A stretch of DNA of 64,000 nt from Notospermus geniculatus (taxonomy: Eukaryota; Nemertea; Pilidiophora; Heteronemertea; Lineidae): contig NMRB01000609.1 of the NCBI GenBank assembly GCA_002633025.1, forward strand, positions 111,568 to 175,567, given 5' to 3'. Positions 12,321 through 24,364 of the stretch are shown here, in pieces. Numbering within the stretch: the first letter of the stretch is position 1; each line of letters opens with the position of its first letter. The notes below the pieces were generated by a model. That model had not been told where the DNA came from. It made no database searches and saw nothing but the letters and a program-made list of their open reading frames with translations. The translations under genes and the position numbers were made by a program.

Positions 12321-12704
12321 CAAACAATTAGTCGTCAGAAAACTATACAGCCCTACTTGTGGTAAGCGACACACGTTAGTGTGATAAGCGACACTCATCA
12401 ACCTCATAGAATAAAAAAGTAACTCGACATCTGGGGAAAGTAGAAAAGATACAAAGACCGCGCTTACCCAAAAGTCATGAGTTATAGAAAGAATACGAAT
12501 ATATATTTATATATGATCTCTTATTATACACAACTCCCTCTATGAAAAGAAACTAAACTACAGATAGACCTACCCGACGCGAACTGAACTCAAGCCACCG
12601 TCTTTGACATTTTACATGTTCATAAATTTTGTCCATCACAGTAAAGGCAATGTCACCATGCCACAGACCTTGAGGGCTTCATCACAGCAATTGTTGATAT
12701 CTGT

Positions 12705-12956
12705 CTAGATTAGGCCTAGTTGCCTTTTTTGTCCGATGGAAGTACAGAATTCGTTGACCTCACCTAAGTGAAAGAGCACCGCGGCTTCGCTCGAATGTTC
12801 TGAAGCGACGTGCCGTACCCATTCTGAAGCGATTCCTTTCCCATCTGCGACAATGAAGTGACCCAGAAATGGCCAACAGCTTTTCCCCATTTTATGCCGC
12901 ATTGATAACACAACTCGCTGATTTCCCTTCCTAATTGCCTCATGTGGCAAAGACAC
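12705..12956 (-). pseudogene. Possible Ty3/Gypsy reverse-transcriptase remnant
   Basis: The minus-strand frame contains FLGHFIVADGKGIASEWVRH. This matches the conserved stretch of Ty3/Gypsy polymerases with FLGH, a DG turn, GI and a V..V spacing. The flanking sequence does not keep the expected downstream block, and a second frame is open here, so the fragment is decayed and probably frameshifted. There is no protease, integrase or LTR nearby. The identification rests on one motif. Confidence 0.35.
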
Positions 12957-13950
12957 GTTTGTCCTGCCATAAGGACAGCGTAAATTCTAACCAATTTTGC
13001 CATTAGCCTTCAAAGTGGTGCGAGCCATTTCTTTCATTACTTTCCATCTGATCACCACTTGTCACGAACAGAATGGATCTACCCGTATCTAAATCATCTT
13101 ACTCCAGCTGAAAAATACACCATGCTCCTAATTACTACGGTACTCTTGGTTCTGGGGCGTTTCTGTGGCCTTACCCATCACAATGCAAATGATACTAAAG
13201 AGATTTCACTCGACCAAAGGTTCGAACATGTAAAATGCCGTTGCCAGTAGTGGTGATAAAAATCCACTTGCAAGTAGCCGTCCTATGGACAGCGTTGTCT
13301 TCACTAAATGTCACTGCCAAAGACAGCAATGCTGAAGTCAGGATACAGTAAAAATGACATTTCTTTCAAAAACACAGCAACTGATAGAAATATACTTCAG
13401 AATCGTTCTACATGTGATTGATTACCGAATACACGTACATGGCGTAATTGTAATTAGAAGAAGAAGCTCTGTGTTAAGTGAACTTTGAATATGTATGGAA
13501 AAACCTGTGATGCCCAGGATTATTTTGAAATCAACACAGCAAAGTAGTTTCGTACGTCATCATGGGACGTTTTGGGCGGGATGAGATCACTGCTGTCCAA
13601 GAAAACCTTTGTGAATTTCACGTCTTCTCTCAAAGCTAAAAACACAGCATCAGTTCAAATTTTGGGGACTACATGATTTCGGCATTACCGTCAAGCTGAC
13701 AAAACGATAAGTCAATACATAGTATGGATTAAGTAACACAGCGTCCCGACGAAATCGTACGTGAAATGGTTACAGGCGAAGCATATTATAGTCAAATGAA
13801 ACAGTGTGTTATATCAGTATTATATGTTATTACATAGTCCAATTAATTAATGAGTCTGGTCACAGGAACTTGCCAGCTGGTAAAAAGCAGTTAAAGGAAA
13901 TACATTTAAACGGCAACGTTGACGTTTGTTTCATATTTCCGTTTGCCTGT

Positions 13951-14090
13951 GCTTCTGATTGGCTACCTTGAGGTAATGAACCCTCCGATTGGCTACCTTT
14001 TGATTGGCTACTTCCAGGCAGTGAACCCTTCTGATTGGCTGCCTCAAGGCATGAACCCTCTGATTGGCTACCTCGTGGTAGTTAACTCGA
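13951..14090. repeat. Tandem repeat carrying five GATTGGCT (inverted CCAAT) sites
   Basis: Imperfect units of about 15-33 bp contain GATTGGCTACC (at 13957, 13987, 14002, 14032 and 14062, one reading GATTGGCTGCC) alternating with a GGYARTGAACCC phrase. ATTGG is the reverse complement of the CCAAT box bound by NF-Y. Such an array could bind NF-Y, but no gene start is visible beside it, so it may only be a minisatellite. Confidence 0.6.
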
Positions 14091-15344
14091 TGGTGTTCAT
14101 CCAATGGCATAAAGCAGTTCTTGAATGCTAACGTATAGCATTCTCCAGAAGGGCCCCGACCTCACCAAAAACCCAAGCAGTTGTGCATTCCTGTTTGCAA
14201 ACACATAAAATATAGTCACACGTTAGTTATTACACACACATGTATGTCACACTTTTCTCTGGCTCGTCTTGATATGCTATTAATGCGCATGTTAAGAAAA
14301 ATTTAACCACCCTGTGGTTGGACACTACTAGCTCTATAACAACTCTTATACGCATGGACAAATGTTGACACCTATTCGATATTACATGTCGGGAAAGTTC
14401 TTATTATGATTCGTACGTATGTGTATCTTCTGTGTTCTTTAAGCTGCTGTTACATAGAAATTAAGCACTCACTTTTCATTTTTCACTCCTCGGTTTCCAT
14501 TGAAAATCAAAATCAGAAAATGAACGCCTGTGTGAACAGTAGGCAATGTTCATTCTTCAGGTTACCGATGATTCGTGCCAAATTACAGATGATGAGTGGA
14601 AAACGAGCTTCTATGTAACAGTAGCCTGAGAGACTCTTAGTGGAGAAATTTGATAGTTTCAGCAGTGGCCAAGTTCATAGTCATCTAATTTAAGCGAGTT
14701 GCACATGCCATCGTGTTTTTTACGTCCGTGTTCACACTAAAAAGTGCTGCCTAAAATACCGTGATATCACTTGTCATTTTTGTCGCGCATGCGTGGAATG
14801 CAACTGCTCTATCAAGTCAGAAAATAAATAAAACAATATAAAGACAACATGAAGAAAGATTTTTAACCCTAAAGCAACACCCGAACTTAAACTTAAGAAG
14901 ACACTTTCTCTGATGTGCACTTGTTGTAGGAATTTCCCTTTAGAGAGAAAGTTTGTGGGGCTCTCACTCAGGTGCCATGTCATGTTTCATAACGGAAGCA
15001 ATGCAACAAGTGAAATAACTCGTATCTAGCGAGAACAATCAGTTAGGTAGTGAAATACAAAGTATCTAATAAAGGTAGGCACTTTATCTACACAACTTAA
15101 TGGATTTCAGTAGATTTGATGATTGAGACATTCGTTAGGATTTGGCGATTCACCACTTGGATGACTTCGACAAATAACCAACCATTCCTTTCCAATAAAT
15201 AAATCAATCCCATACAGACAGTCCATTTGAAAGCCCACAACTGGTCTGACAGGATCAGCTGCTAGAGTTAAAGGGTTGGTTCTCGAGAAAGGTTTGTCGA
15301 GAAAGGTTTCCCGAGAGACCGTCTGAACAAATGTTCTTCCTGTC

Positions 15345-15403
15345 TACGGTGGCCCATTATGGACATGCATTTGTATGGGCCGCTGTACTAATGGGCCACC
15401 GTA
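15345..15403. mobile_element. 59 bp hairpin with perfect 15 bp arms
   Basis: TACGGTGGCCCATTA and its exact complement flank a 29 bp loop. The size and perfect arms fit a very short MITE or a recombination hairpin. It lies about 870 bp downstream of the Tob stop codon. Confidence 0.6.
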
Positions 15404-16276
15404 CATATGTCAAAGGTTTCATAGTGTCGTGATTGAAACTCGGAAATTTGGCCTTTGGTGATCACTTAGGCTGATTCACGGACTTTCACTGCCGACTGGC
15501 TCTTGCCAAGCAAAACCGCTCCCCGAACAGGCCGTAGAATAATTGTGTATCTTCGAACTGATCGCTTATGGGAATTGAGTCCCACGGCAGTCGTGGCAGT
15601 GTCTCTATAGACGAATGCTATCCGAGACAGGGAATATGTATAACCTGGGCTTTCAAATGGTCTGTTTGCTTTTATGGGTTCCAATATCATAATCTGCACC
15701 TTCTTCTTAATGCCCTCCAAACTGGTATAACCGCAGTCATTCGAGAAATACATAGCACACGTTTAAATATCATGATAATGGCAAAGGCGTGGGCCAAGGG
15801 TAGCATCGTGCCCCTAAAGGTTTTATACATATTCGTCAGAAATCACAATATCACAACATATCTTCATGTTTTACCTATATTAGTATAAAATAGTAACATT
15901 ATCGTCTACCTGTTGACTGGATACCACAGCTACAACGCAAGGCGAGCTTCCGAACGACTGTTTCAGGCCTGGAGTTCTGATTCAATCTTCCATGAAACAT
16001 TGTATCACCATCACAAGGATGGGACGCAGTCGCAACTTAGACGACGCGTCCTGATACAGTACATTTACCGAAAGAGGAAATCTTCAGCTTTGCAACTCCA
16101 AACTCCAACCTATCTACAGCTGATACAAGAGCGAAGATTTCATCCTGAGACAGTCGTTTGGAGCTTTGGAATGATGTTGACAAAATGTGAAAAGTTCATC
16201 TCTGTTCATCTCTGCAAGATGAAACCCGACGTCTGCCAAGGTATTCAGAAAAAGTCTCAATAAAATTATCTACAGA

Positions 16277-17320
16277 TTAGTTGGCAACTAGAAGGTGCTG
16301 TATCTGGTTCTGATACGGCATGGCGTTGAAGTTTAAGCCGTCAGCAAAAGCTTTAGCGCCGTCTGGTGAGGGCATGGTGTTCATGACCGGGGCTCCAGGA
16401 CCCTGCATCATGTCTGGGAATCCGAGATTAAAAGGCTGATTCACTGGGCTATAGAACTCACCGACCATGCCGTTCATTGGAGGCTGCTGGCCTGGGAACA
16501 GCATCTGTGATTGGTCAAAGTAGTTGTGCCTTGGATGTCGTGGAGAGAGTGAGCGTGGTCGGTTCTGGGCGTGAATGGGGACGCCAGGAACTCCTCGCTG
16601 CTGTTTGCTGACGTAAGCACCCACCTCAGTTGGTGAGAGACGAGACGGCCTCTTCACTATGGTCTTCAACTTGGTCGAGCCGAACTTGGTCTGAGCAAAT
16701 GTGGCAGCTGTGAAATTTGGCGTCGAGTTTGACTTGGGAAGGTAGACAGCACTGGCATTGGGGTTGGTGTTGACGGGACTCTGAGACGTGAAAGACCCGG
16801 ATGGTGATGTCCAGCCGTTTGAAGGATTCGGAGACGATGGCGACAGACTGAGATGGCTCAGCGATGAGGAAAGCGAGTCGATTGGTCTGAAGCATTGGGC
16901 CTCGGGATTGAAGCTCCGGCTAGCTGCCTGGATCTCCCGGTCGAGGTGGTCGATCAGGTCGTCTGCTCGTTTGTCAGAGTAGAGAACCTTGACGATACCC
17001 TTTTCACCGATCTTGTAGCTGACCTCATTGGGGTCAATCCAGAGGGTCAGCTCATCCGGGATGTACTGGTAGATTTCGTTAATGTCCAGTCCACATTGCC
17101 TGGCAGCCTCAGCTATCACAGGGTCCGCTTTATCACCACTAACCTTGATGCATCGGAATGCAGTCCCTTTTAACGGCTTATCCGGGTACCAATGCCCCTC
17201 GAACTTAATCTTTAAACCCTTCTCGAGTTCCTCCGCGAACATGTCCACGCGCCGTCGTGGCATTTTGTTGTAAAGATAGGAAATCACGAAGTTCAGGGCG
17301 ACAGATACTTCCACGTGCAT
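16277..17320 (-). CDS. TOB1: BTG/Tob family anti-proliferative protein (Tob1/Tob2 type)
   Basis: The product is 347 aa in a single coding exon, the usual length and layout for Tob1/Tob2. The start chosen is MHVEVSVALNFVISYLYNK, which aligns with the N-terminus of the BTG/Tob domain. The frame stays open 17 codons further up, but that part looks like 5' UTR. The domain spans residues 1-115, with box A (YPDKPLKGTAFRCI, 45-58) and box B (LTLWIDPNEVSYKIGE, 91-106). A PAM2-type motif, SFNPEAQCFRP at 136-146, matches the poly(A)-binding-protein site of Tob. TKFGSTKLK (211-219) and KAFADGLN near the C-terminus (323-330) are Tob-like. Family knowledge: Tob links the CCR4-NOT deadenylase to PABP, promotes mRNA decay and slows proliferation. 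Whether it is orthologous to vertebrate TOB1 and TOB2 jointly is an inference. Confidence 0.95.
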   Translation of the reverse strand: MHVEVSVALNFVISYLYNKMPRRRVDMFAEELEKGLKIKFEGHWYPDKPLKGTAFRCIKVSGDKADPVIAEAARQCGLDINEIYQYIPDELTLWIDPNEVSYKIGEKGIVKVLYSDKRADDLIDHLDREIQAASRSFNPEAQCFRPIDSLSSSLSHLSLSPSSPNPSNGWTSPSGSFTSQSPVNTNPNASAVYLPKSNSTPNFTAATFAQTKFGSTKLKTIVKRPSRLSPTEVGAYVSKQQRGVPGVPIHAQNRPRSLSPRHPRHNYFDQSQMLFPGQQPPMNGMVGEFYSPVNQPFNLGFPDMMQGPGAPVMNTMPSPDGAKAFADGLNFNAMPYQNQIQHLLVAN

Positions 17321-17438
17321 TGTTGCGTATATATCACAAATCCAAAGATATGTTCCGACTGGTGCCAGCACCCTGTGGCAAATTTGTTGTGACCTGGTTA
17401 GATGTCGACGACCGTCTGATCTACCTCTAACAATGCCT
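17321..17438 (-). other. Probable 5' UTR of the Tob gene with splice acceptor
   Basis: On the minus strand, TTTTTATCTTTCCAG followed by GCATTGTTAG gives a good polypyrimidine tract and AG at 17437-17438. An exon starting at 17436 would supply about 116 nt of leader before the start codon. Upstream non-coding exons would lie at higher coordinates. I could not place them, although a GTAAGT donor is present on the minus strand near 23110. Confidence 0.5.
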
Positions 17439-19268
17439 GGAAAGATAAAAACACAAGTTTGCGTCAGTATGACCAGAGAATGGTGTAAAAGAGACGATAG
17501 GCTTATTTCATTTTTGCGGAACCTCTCTGGAAAGACACCGTGGTGAATGCACTATCTGGGCCTCAGCGTCGCCCTGAAATAAATGGCTACGGGGCAAATT
17601 CGAGGCACTTGAAGATTCTCGTATGTGAGGAAGCAGTCGTGCGATAGATCCCAGGGTAACATCGTCGCCGGGGTTTAAACTGGCCTTGTTTAGTTATGTT
17701 GATAGGGCAACATCGGATCTATTGGGAAAAGTGTTTGAATAGACTGAAACACGATAGAATATGATAATACGGATAAGCTAGAGTTGAATATCATCGTTAG
17801 CCGGCGGGCGAGGCCTGGGCAAAGGTGCTATCGAGTCGGTGTTCGGAAAAATATAATGATGTATTTAGAACCTAGCAATTAAAGCCAGGGATGTCGGGAA
17901 GAATTTCCACCTCAACTTCCCCAGGGATGCTTGTGCAAATCTTGTGAATGAGGCAACGGTTACACCGTCAGATTTTATGAAGAAATCCGGATGATGATGT
18001 AGCCTACTGTAATTTCAGCCTACATGTAGGCTATATTGCTGTTTTTGTGGAATATATATCTCGTTCCATCGGTTTTTCGATATCGTGTCAATGTGCTGCT
18101 TCTTGTTAACTAGAACTGTTGTTGCTTGTTGTGTTCACGGATGTGGGTGGTTACCAGGAGCTTTGGGACATGCCTGATCAAAAGTGTGTTGCAACAAAGC
18201 AAAATGAATCCATCTATATAGTACATTATACAGATTTCATGAAGCTGTATTGTACGTATTGAAAAGGCTCAAGGAAGGGATTGGTCTCTGTCCAAATCTC
18301 TATCGGCCATTCATTGTTCCAGACCATGTTTTAGGTTACAATAAGAGGCAATAAGCTGTCGGCAGTTCTGAGTCATTCGGCGCACTTTATCTCAAACAAG
18401 CCATGGCGCACCTCACGACACGATCGTGTGTCTCAGGACGTCTCAAAATCACTGCTTTTTGTCTTTATTTAAATTTCCAGTCGTATCATCCAATCAAATA
18501 CCGTTATTTAGTTGCACCGGGGCATCAATTCCCAGGGAACCAATCAGAGGCAAGCGTCCCTGGATGCACAGTCATGCAGATTGGTGTTTCAAAAGAATAA
18601 ATCATGTATTGCTTTTATATTGCATAATACAACCCAGTAGCCATCATATTGCTCACAAGACATTACACAAAAGGATAATTAAATGCAAAAATACATCGAT
18701 TGGTGTACAGTAGAAGTTGTACATTTGAACTTTGAAGAAGAGTAAGGAGTGATTTGGTTTCTTATAAGTAGCCTAGATATCGGCCTTATGTTTCACGTTG
18801 CGTCAAGGTACTTCCTAACAGCCTGTGGAAAGAATAACCATGAAAGGAAGGAAGATGAAAGCCTATACATGTCGTTTCTTGGGTTTCCTGTTTCAAAGAT
18901 TGTCTTGGCCATAAATAACTTTGCTTCGGGTAAAGAACATTTTCTGTCTCCCTCTGACATTTGCTAGTGAACAGATAATAGCTTGGAAAGACGATCTTCT
19001 CGTTGTTAAGGATATACGGCATTGGTTCTTGTAGCTCTCTGAGAGCTAAAGTTAAGAGTACATAATGGGTTGTCTTCTGTTTCTTGGCCAGATTGTGAGT
19101 ACAGAGTAAAAGTGTTCATACAAGTTGTGTCCCACGAATTGACGAAACTGCATGTGAGCCGAAAGATTATGAGCATTTGACCACATTGAGTGTAAACCGA
19201 ATCTAAAAAGGACATACCCCTATAAATGGGTCATATCCCATTGCATTCTGTCTGTTGGCAAAAGTTCT
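17439..19268. other. Intergenic or Tob 5' intron sequence
   Basis: No coding exon is recognisable. If the acceptor at 17437 is used, this is intronic or upstream regulatory DNA of the Tob gene. I see no strong core promoter. Confidence 0.4.
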
Positions 19269-19534
19269 GGGACCTTATTCAAAAATCCCCCGTAACTTTA
19301 AGGCTGAGTTTACATCGAGGCTCACGCGACACGAACAAGCAGGCCAACAAAGGATTCATCCCCATGAAACCTTTGTTCGCCTGCTGCCTGTTGGTGTCGC
19401 GTGTACCTCGATGTAAACTCAGCCTAAGGGTACGCAAATCCTTTGCCGGGCTGATAGTGAACAATAGGTTATCCGCAAATGGACAATAGTTTACGCACTC
19501 CCGTAAGTTCCGAGAGCTTCGTGAATAAGGTCCC
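19269..19534. mobile_element. Outer MITE (GGGACCTTATTCA ends) interrupted by a second MITE
   Basis: GGGACCTTATTCA on the left and its complement TGAATAAGGTCCC on the right are terminal inverted repeats. The homology continues inward imperfectly (CCCCCGTAACTT against CTCCCGTAAGTTCCGAG). A different inverted-repeat element, 19302-19424, sits inside, so this is a nested insertion. Confidence 0.65.
19302..19424. mobile_element. Inner 123 bp MITE with TAA target duplication
   Basis: The ends are GGCTGAGTTTACATCGAGG and its exact complement, flanked by TAA at 19299-19301 and 19425-19427. The interior arms (CGCGACACGAACAAGCAGGC against GCCTGCTGCCTGTTGGTGTC) pair almost fully, making one long hairpin. 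The 3 bp TAA duplication suggests a PIF/Harbinger relative. The ends resemble those of the element at 1330-1444. Confidence 0.75.
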
Positions 19535-20100
19535 TGAGTGTTTTCATGAATTCTTCTCCTAAAATAGGAACGTAAACATGTAAAGCTGCCTGTCCCCCGT
19601 GTATCTTCAGTCGCGGTATTGGTGAGCCTTATAACCCTGCATTGCCTCCCAATTACCAACTCTCACCTTCACAAATAATTCATGGTAATTACTAATTCAT
19701 TCTTCTCATGTTTAGTTATTTCTGTCCGTATTCTATATTCTCTTGAGGAGTAAACACGCGATGTGGAGTCATTATTCTTGGCTAAACGGACACTTAATTG
19801 GTCGTTCAAGGTAAATATAGCCTTCTGACGTCAGTAGAGAGAAAGCAATGATAAAACTTGCTGTTCGAGTCCAGGCCAACTGGCTTGCATCATGATAGCA
19901 CTTCTTCTTACAACATCAGAAAAAAATAAATCTTAATAACACAGCTGTGAGCAATATGAAGCCAAGCAGCTGTTTCCCGTCTGTCTTGGTGGTGGATTGG
20001 TCGAGTTGTTAAAAAACAATCCTTCAGGGCCAAAATGTGTGTTCGATTGCGCGGCCAGGAAATGGACAAAAATGTTGAGAACAATGCGACTTAAGCCTTG

Positions 20101-20219
20101 GGGTCGTATTTTAGAACGTTCCTTAACGTTAAGGTCGCCCTTAAGTCTTTTGTAAAACCATCGAGAACAATAGATTTAAGGTGGACCTTAATGTTAAGGA
20201 ACTTTCTAAAATACGGCCC
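20101..20219. mobile_element. 119 bp palindromic MITE, copy 2 (inverted)
   Basis: Same family as 8511-8629 but in opposite orientation. Arms read CGTATTTTAGAACGTTCC and complement, and the loop AAGTCTTTTGTAAAACCATC is the reverse complement of the first copy's loop with few changes. Confidence 0.8.
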
Positions 20220-23200
20220 TTGGTCTTTTGTACCCGAAGCAGAAGACCCCACACAGGTGAACGAAACAGGAAACAGGAATCCAACAGGTTGCCCTTGTAG
20301 GTTGTAATATACCGGTAGTAAAGGGAAGTACATGTACACAGCATTCGGTCTTGTTTCCCCCATTGGGACGGGATAACGTTGCGGTCAGCTTCCTCCCAAG
20401 CTCTGTACTGAATCATACAGAGAGTTCCATTCATTCGCAAGCAAGCCATCATTGATAGCACGAACATGTACAGTGATGTCAGCATTCAGTCTGGGCATAT
20501 TGATTGCAAGACGTGCTGAGTCAGCAATTTCGACTAGGTGCAAACCTGATGATGATTTGATTCGTAAGATTTCTAAGAAATCTGTCTCCAACAATAGCAA
20601 TCCTATCATCCTATCAACGTAGCAATCCTATCATTTCTGTCTCCAACAAGCTTCTCATCGAGGTGTTCAGAAAGATCAGCAGATAGTGGATAAGTTGCTT
20701 GGTTTTGCGTTCAGAGCAACAAAAGAATTCAACTTCACTTTCGAATTTTCAAATTTTCCAAGGTTTACCAACCTTTACCCTTTGGTACAAACGTACTATC
20801 AAGTAATATTTCACAACAGTACAATAAACAATACGGTGTATTTTCCTCGCCCCTGGCACAGGCCCGAGCAGGGTCAATCACATGAACAATACGTTAACAC
20901 TTGTGCTGTATGATAATACGACCAGACATTTCACTAGGCCTATATGAATATGATAATTATGCAATTGATAGGTATGTTGTTACGCGAACCTCAGTCAACA
21001 ATAGTAAGTAGATAGATGATTGTATTGTCTTTCGTCTGGGACTTTGTTATGGTATCATAAACTTCCCCATGCAGGTCAGTCACGGGTAAGACCTTGTCGG
21101 GTGCAAAGGTTTATGAGGCGACTTCTGTTTTTGCCACTGTTTTTTTTTGGGTTCCGTGAAAAGTGAATCTACAGCCAATGGCCGACCTATCCAGATGTAG
21201 CCTCCGACTGGCTTTCACGAGACGAGCAAATGGCGACTTGGTTATTGATAACAAGATCGAGTATCCAGTTATTGGTTCGGATATTGTGATCACCATGAGA
21301 TGTTGATCAATATTTTGATCGTCTACTATTTTGATTCCATCAATACCCAAACCCAGCTGAGACCACGTGGTATGTGTAAGGCTCTCGGTACCTTATCCGT
21401 TGAGTATAGCCTCATGGTACTTGTATTGGAAAGGATAGAGTGTTCAAGATTGGTAGACTAGAGGCGAAGTACAGCCGCGACTTCATTGACCGAAAATAAT
21501 ATCAAGGTGGGTGAAGCACCGCCGCTGTTTGTGACGCACGTTTGAAGATGTTGGAGATTGGTACGAGTCTGAGTAAGGAACATATGGTTTGGAAGAGGTT
21601 GCATCAGGTACAGCGATATATATCATTTTAAGATAGGTAAGAGCCTGATGTGCCAAACGCCAAAGAAATCTCGGTGCCCACGAATCACCATTGAGAATGA
21701 TGTAGCCCAGGTCATCGTCGGCTGTCAACTGCCAGCCAGTTTATCCCCAGATAATCATTCACGGTGATGATGATGGCTGACAGACCGTCTTCTCCATCAT
21801 GATATTGCAAGAATGTACTCTTGTAGTAGGCCTACACATTCTGAATTGCCGTCCAATGGGGCATGACTACCATCAGAGCGAGCTGATTGCCCCAAAGCTG
21901 TAAACTTCCTTATATTGAACGCTGCAGTGCACTTGGATGCAAGTCGATACGGTGACATCATATCAAAGTGAACTAATTACCCAAGAGAACCAAGTCAATT
22001 ATGTTGCTATTCCTGGTCGTATCAATTTATTGATCAGTATGATCTAGCATCGTGTCTCTGGCTAATTGTGGTCTTATGTACAGCTACAACACGACGAGAG
22101 GGGAAATCGAATCGAGAATGGACAAACAACAACTAGTAGAAATACATGTAAAGGTGTGCGATGGGCAAATATGTTGTAACATCAGGAAGTCGTGACCTCC
22201 ATGCTCGCTGTCCGCCTTCGACCATCTTTCAAGGCGTTGGCGTCGTTGTCTTAATACCAGAAGATGCCAGTCGGGTAGAATCGTGCACTGGGATATACCC
22301 CCCCCCCTCCCCCACGCGCTATACTGCGCTACGTTTACTTCTCCGGCAGACGACAACAACGCCCGACAACGAGCAGACGACGAATTGTACGTATCTTGCG
22401 CAGATAGCGTGTTGATACCTGGCACTCCCACAATCTCCCACAAAACTGAGATTAGATAGACATATGTCAAGTTGGTACTGTTCCCAGGAGAGGAACGGTG
22501 TCTAGTTTTCCGGTGGATATGTCACCAATGTAATAAATCGCCTGCGATGATCACAGTTCCCCCGTGTACAATAATAATACATAAACTGTCACCGTTACCA
22601 GCTGAGATCGCTCACTGGGATGACGGCTCGGAAGCACCTGCGTTAGGAACGTAGTTGGATTTGTGGAGAAGATTCGCGAAAGCCTCTTATATCGGTGTAG
22701 AGCAGAATGTGATGTTGAATAAAGCTCCTGTATCGATTTCTCCGCTGGGAAATGCGTATGTCAACTTCGGGATTTCGCTACTAGCGTGCACTTCCGGTAT
22801 GCGCAGACACAATTGTGAGGGTGTATTAATATATCGTATTCTGGATTTCGCTATCTAACGTCGTGTGCACGTCAGACACGCTTGTTGACAGTGTCTGGCT
22901 CTCTGGGAAATGACCAGATTGTTTCCCGATCTCCCCGGTAGGATCTGCCGTCTATAATCACGTGATCGCCCAACGGGAGCCTGTGAGAAACGCCTTGATT
23001 GGTTGAAAAACCGTTGATTACTCTTTGTTGACCAATAAGCGCGTTGGATACGACCGGGGCTAGGGTCAGTGAGATCGGGAATCAACAAGGAATTGGCGTA
23101 GGCCGCGGTAACTTACATGTGTGGACCGCTTATTCGAAGGGGGGGGGCAAAATTTTCCGATAGGTCTATAAAACCATGAATGGGAACCGAGCAGATGAAT

Positions 23201-24364
23201 TTGAAGCGGGTGCGAACTAGTGCAGTTCAATAACCAAGCCTATGCTCTAGGCCTATTAATCTACGAATAATCAATCCAAGCACTGCTGTTTCGCGAACTC
23301 CTGATGAGAGTCGAGCAGCTGTGCTTATAGGATGGGCCGCAAGCAAGAATACTCTATTCAGCTTGTATTGGTTCATGGTGTATGTTTGCTGTACTAACTT
23401 GGATATCTAGACAGCTGTTGAACAACTTTGTCCCACCGAAACAAACTAAACTTTACCTATTCCTCTTTCTGTGTTATGAAATGTACAATTCACCAGTCTA
23501 TTTCAATGCTTAGTAAATTGCTTCCCCAGCGATGTTTAATGTAGCGTCTACCATTCATGGTTTCCAGAGATGGGTACATGGCTGAACAAACACCACATGG
23601 TGATTTTATACATTTATCAAACTCAGAAGCTTGTGTTTATGAGGCTCTCAACGACTTGCCATCGAGTTAGGCCTGTTTCTAACAGGAATGACGTAAAGCG
23701 CAGTGAGTGGTCACCGAGACCGACCCACGGACGGTGGTTCTTTATCCAGTTCAGCGGTTGGATACAAAAAGTGCAGATGACAAGTTTCTTCGACAATGAC
23801 AAATCGCCAGAGCGAAGGAATATCGGCAATATACTGTCGGATTAGTTCTTACCGGATTTAGTAACGTTACCATTGGTTACGGATGAAGGCAGGTGTACGC
23901 CCCCGTAGCAACCATTGTGTCCCATGTCTCCTGTATTTCTTAAAATCAGCGCTCTGGGGTAGTGATGCACTTTGTCGGATGCGCGAAGGAGGCCAGAGTG
24001 ACGTCTGTACGTAAACACGTCTGCAGACGATGACTTACAAATGACCGTACCTTCCCAGAAAATCGTCTATTGCTGTAGTCGAAGGAAACAGGAAGCCTGT
24101 CTTTGCCGTCTCGGGTCTTCGTCAGCTGTCTCAAAGTCTCAGTCGTCTTCGACAGATGATTTTCACTTTTTGTTTGATTTTGCTTACATGTATTTCGAGT
24201 CACCTATCTCATTCCATTTTATGACTTTTGTTGCTAACGACTGGTTTTGCGAGGTGAATTTCCCGGCAATTCAGTTTGAAGAAGGAAAGATCAACAAGTG
24301 TCCAGGTAGGTGCGGTACGGTACAAATTGTTGACGAGGGCCGCGGTTGCGACTAAACCTACATG
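20220..24364. other. Intergenic stretch, no gene supported
   Basis: Several moderately long open frames exist, but none shows a recognisable domain, splice-bounded exon or motif. The section around 22790-23200 is richer in CpG and contains ACTTCCGG and CCAAT-type words. It could hold a promoter, possibly that of the Tob gene on the minus strand, but this is a weak inference. Confidence 0.4.

Noticed and set aside
15913-16263. 116-codon plus-strand frame just below the Tob stop
   Set aside because: It lies opposite the expected Tob 3' UTR and shows no domain or splice context. Length alone is not enough.
23100-23120. GTAAGT on the minus strand as the Tob exon 1 donor
   Set aside because: The distance to the acceptor at 17437 is plausible, but a single donor motif without an identifiable exon or promoter is not enough.
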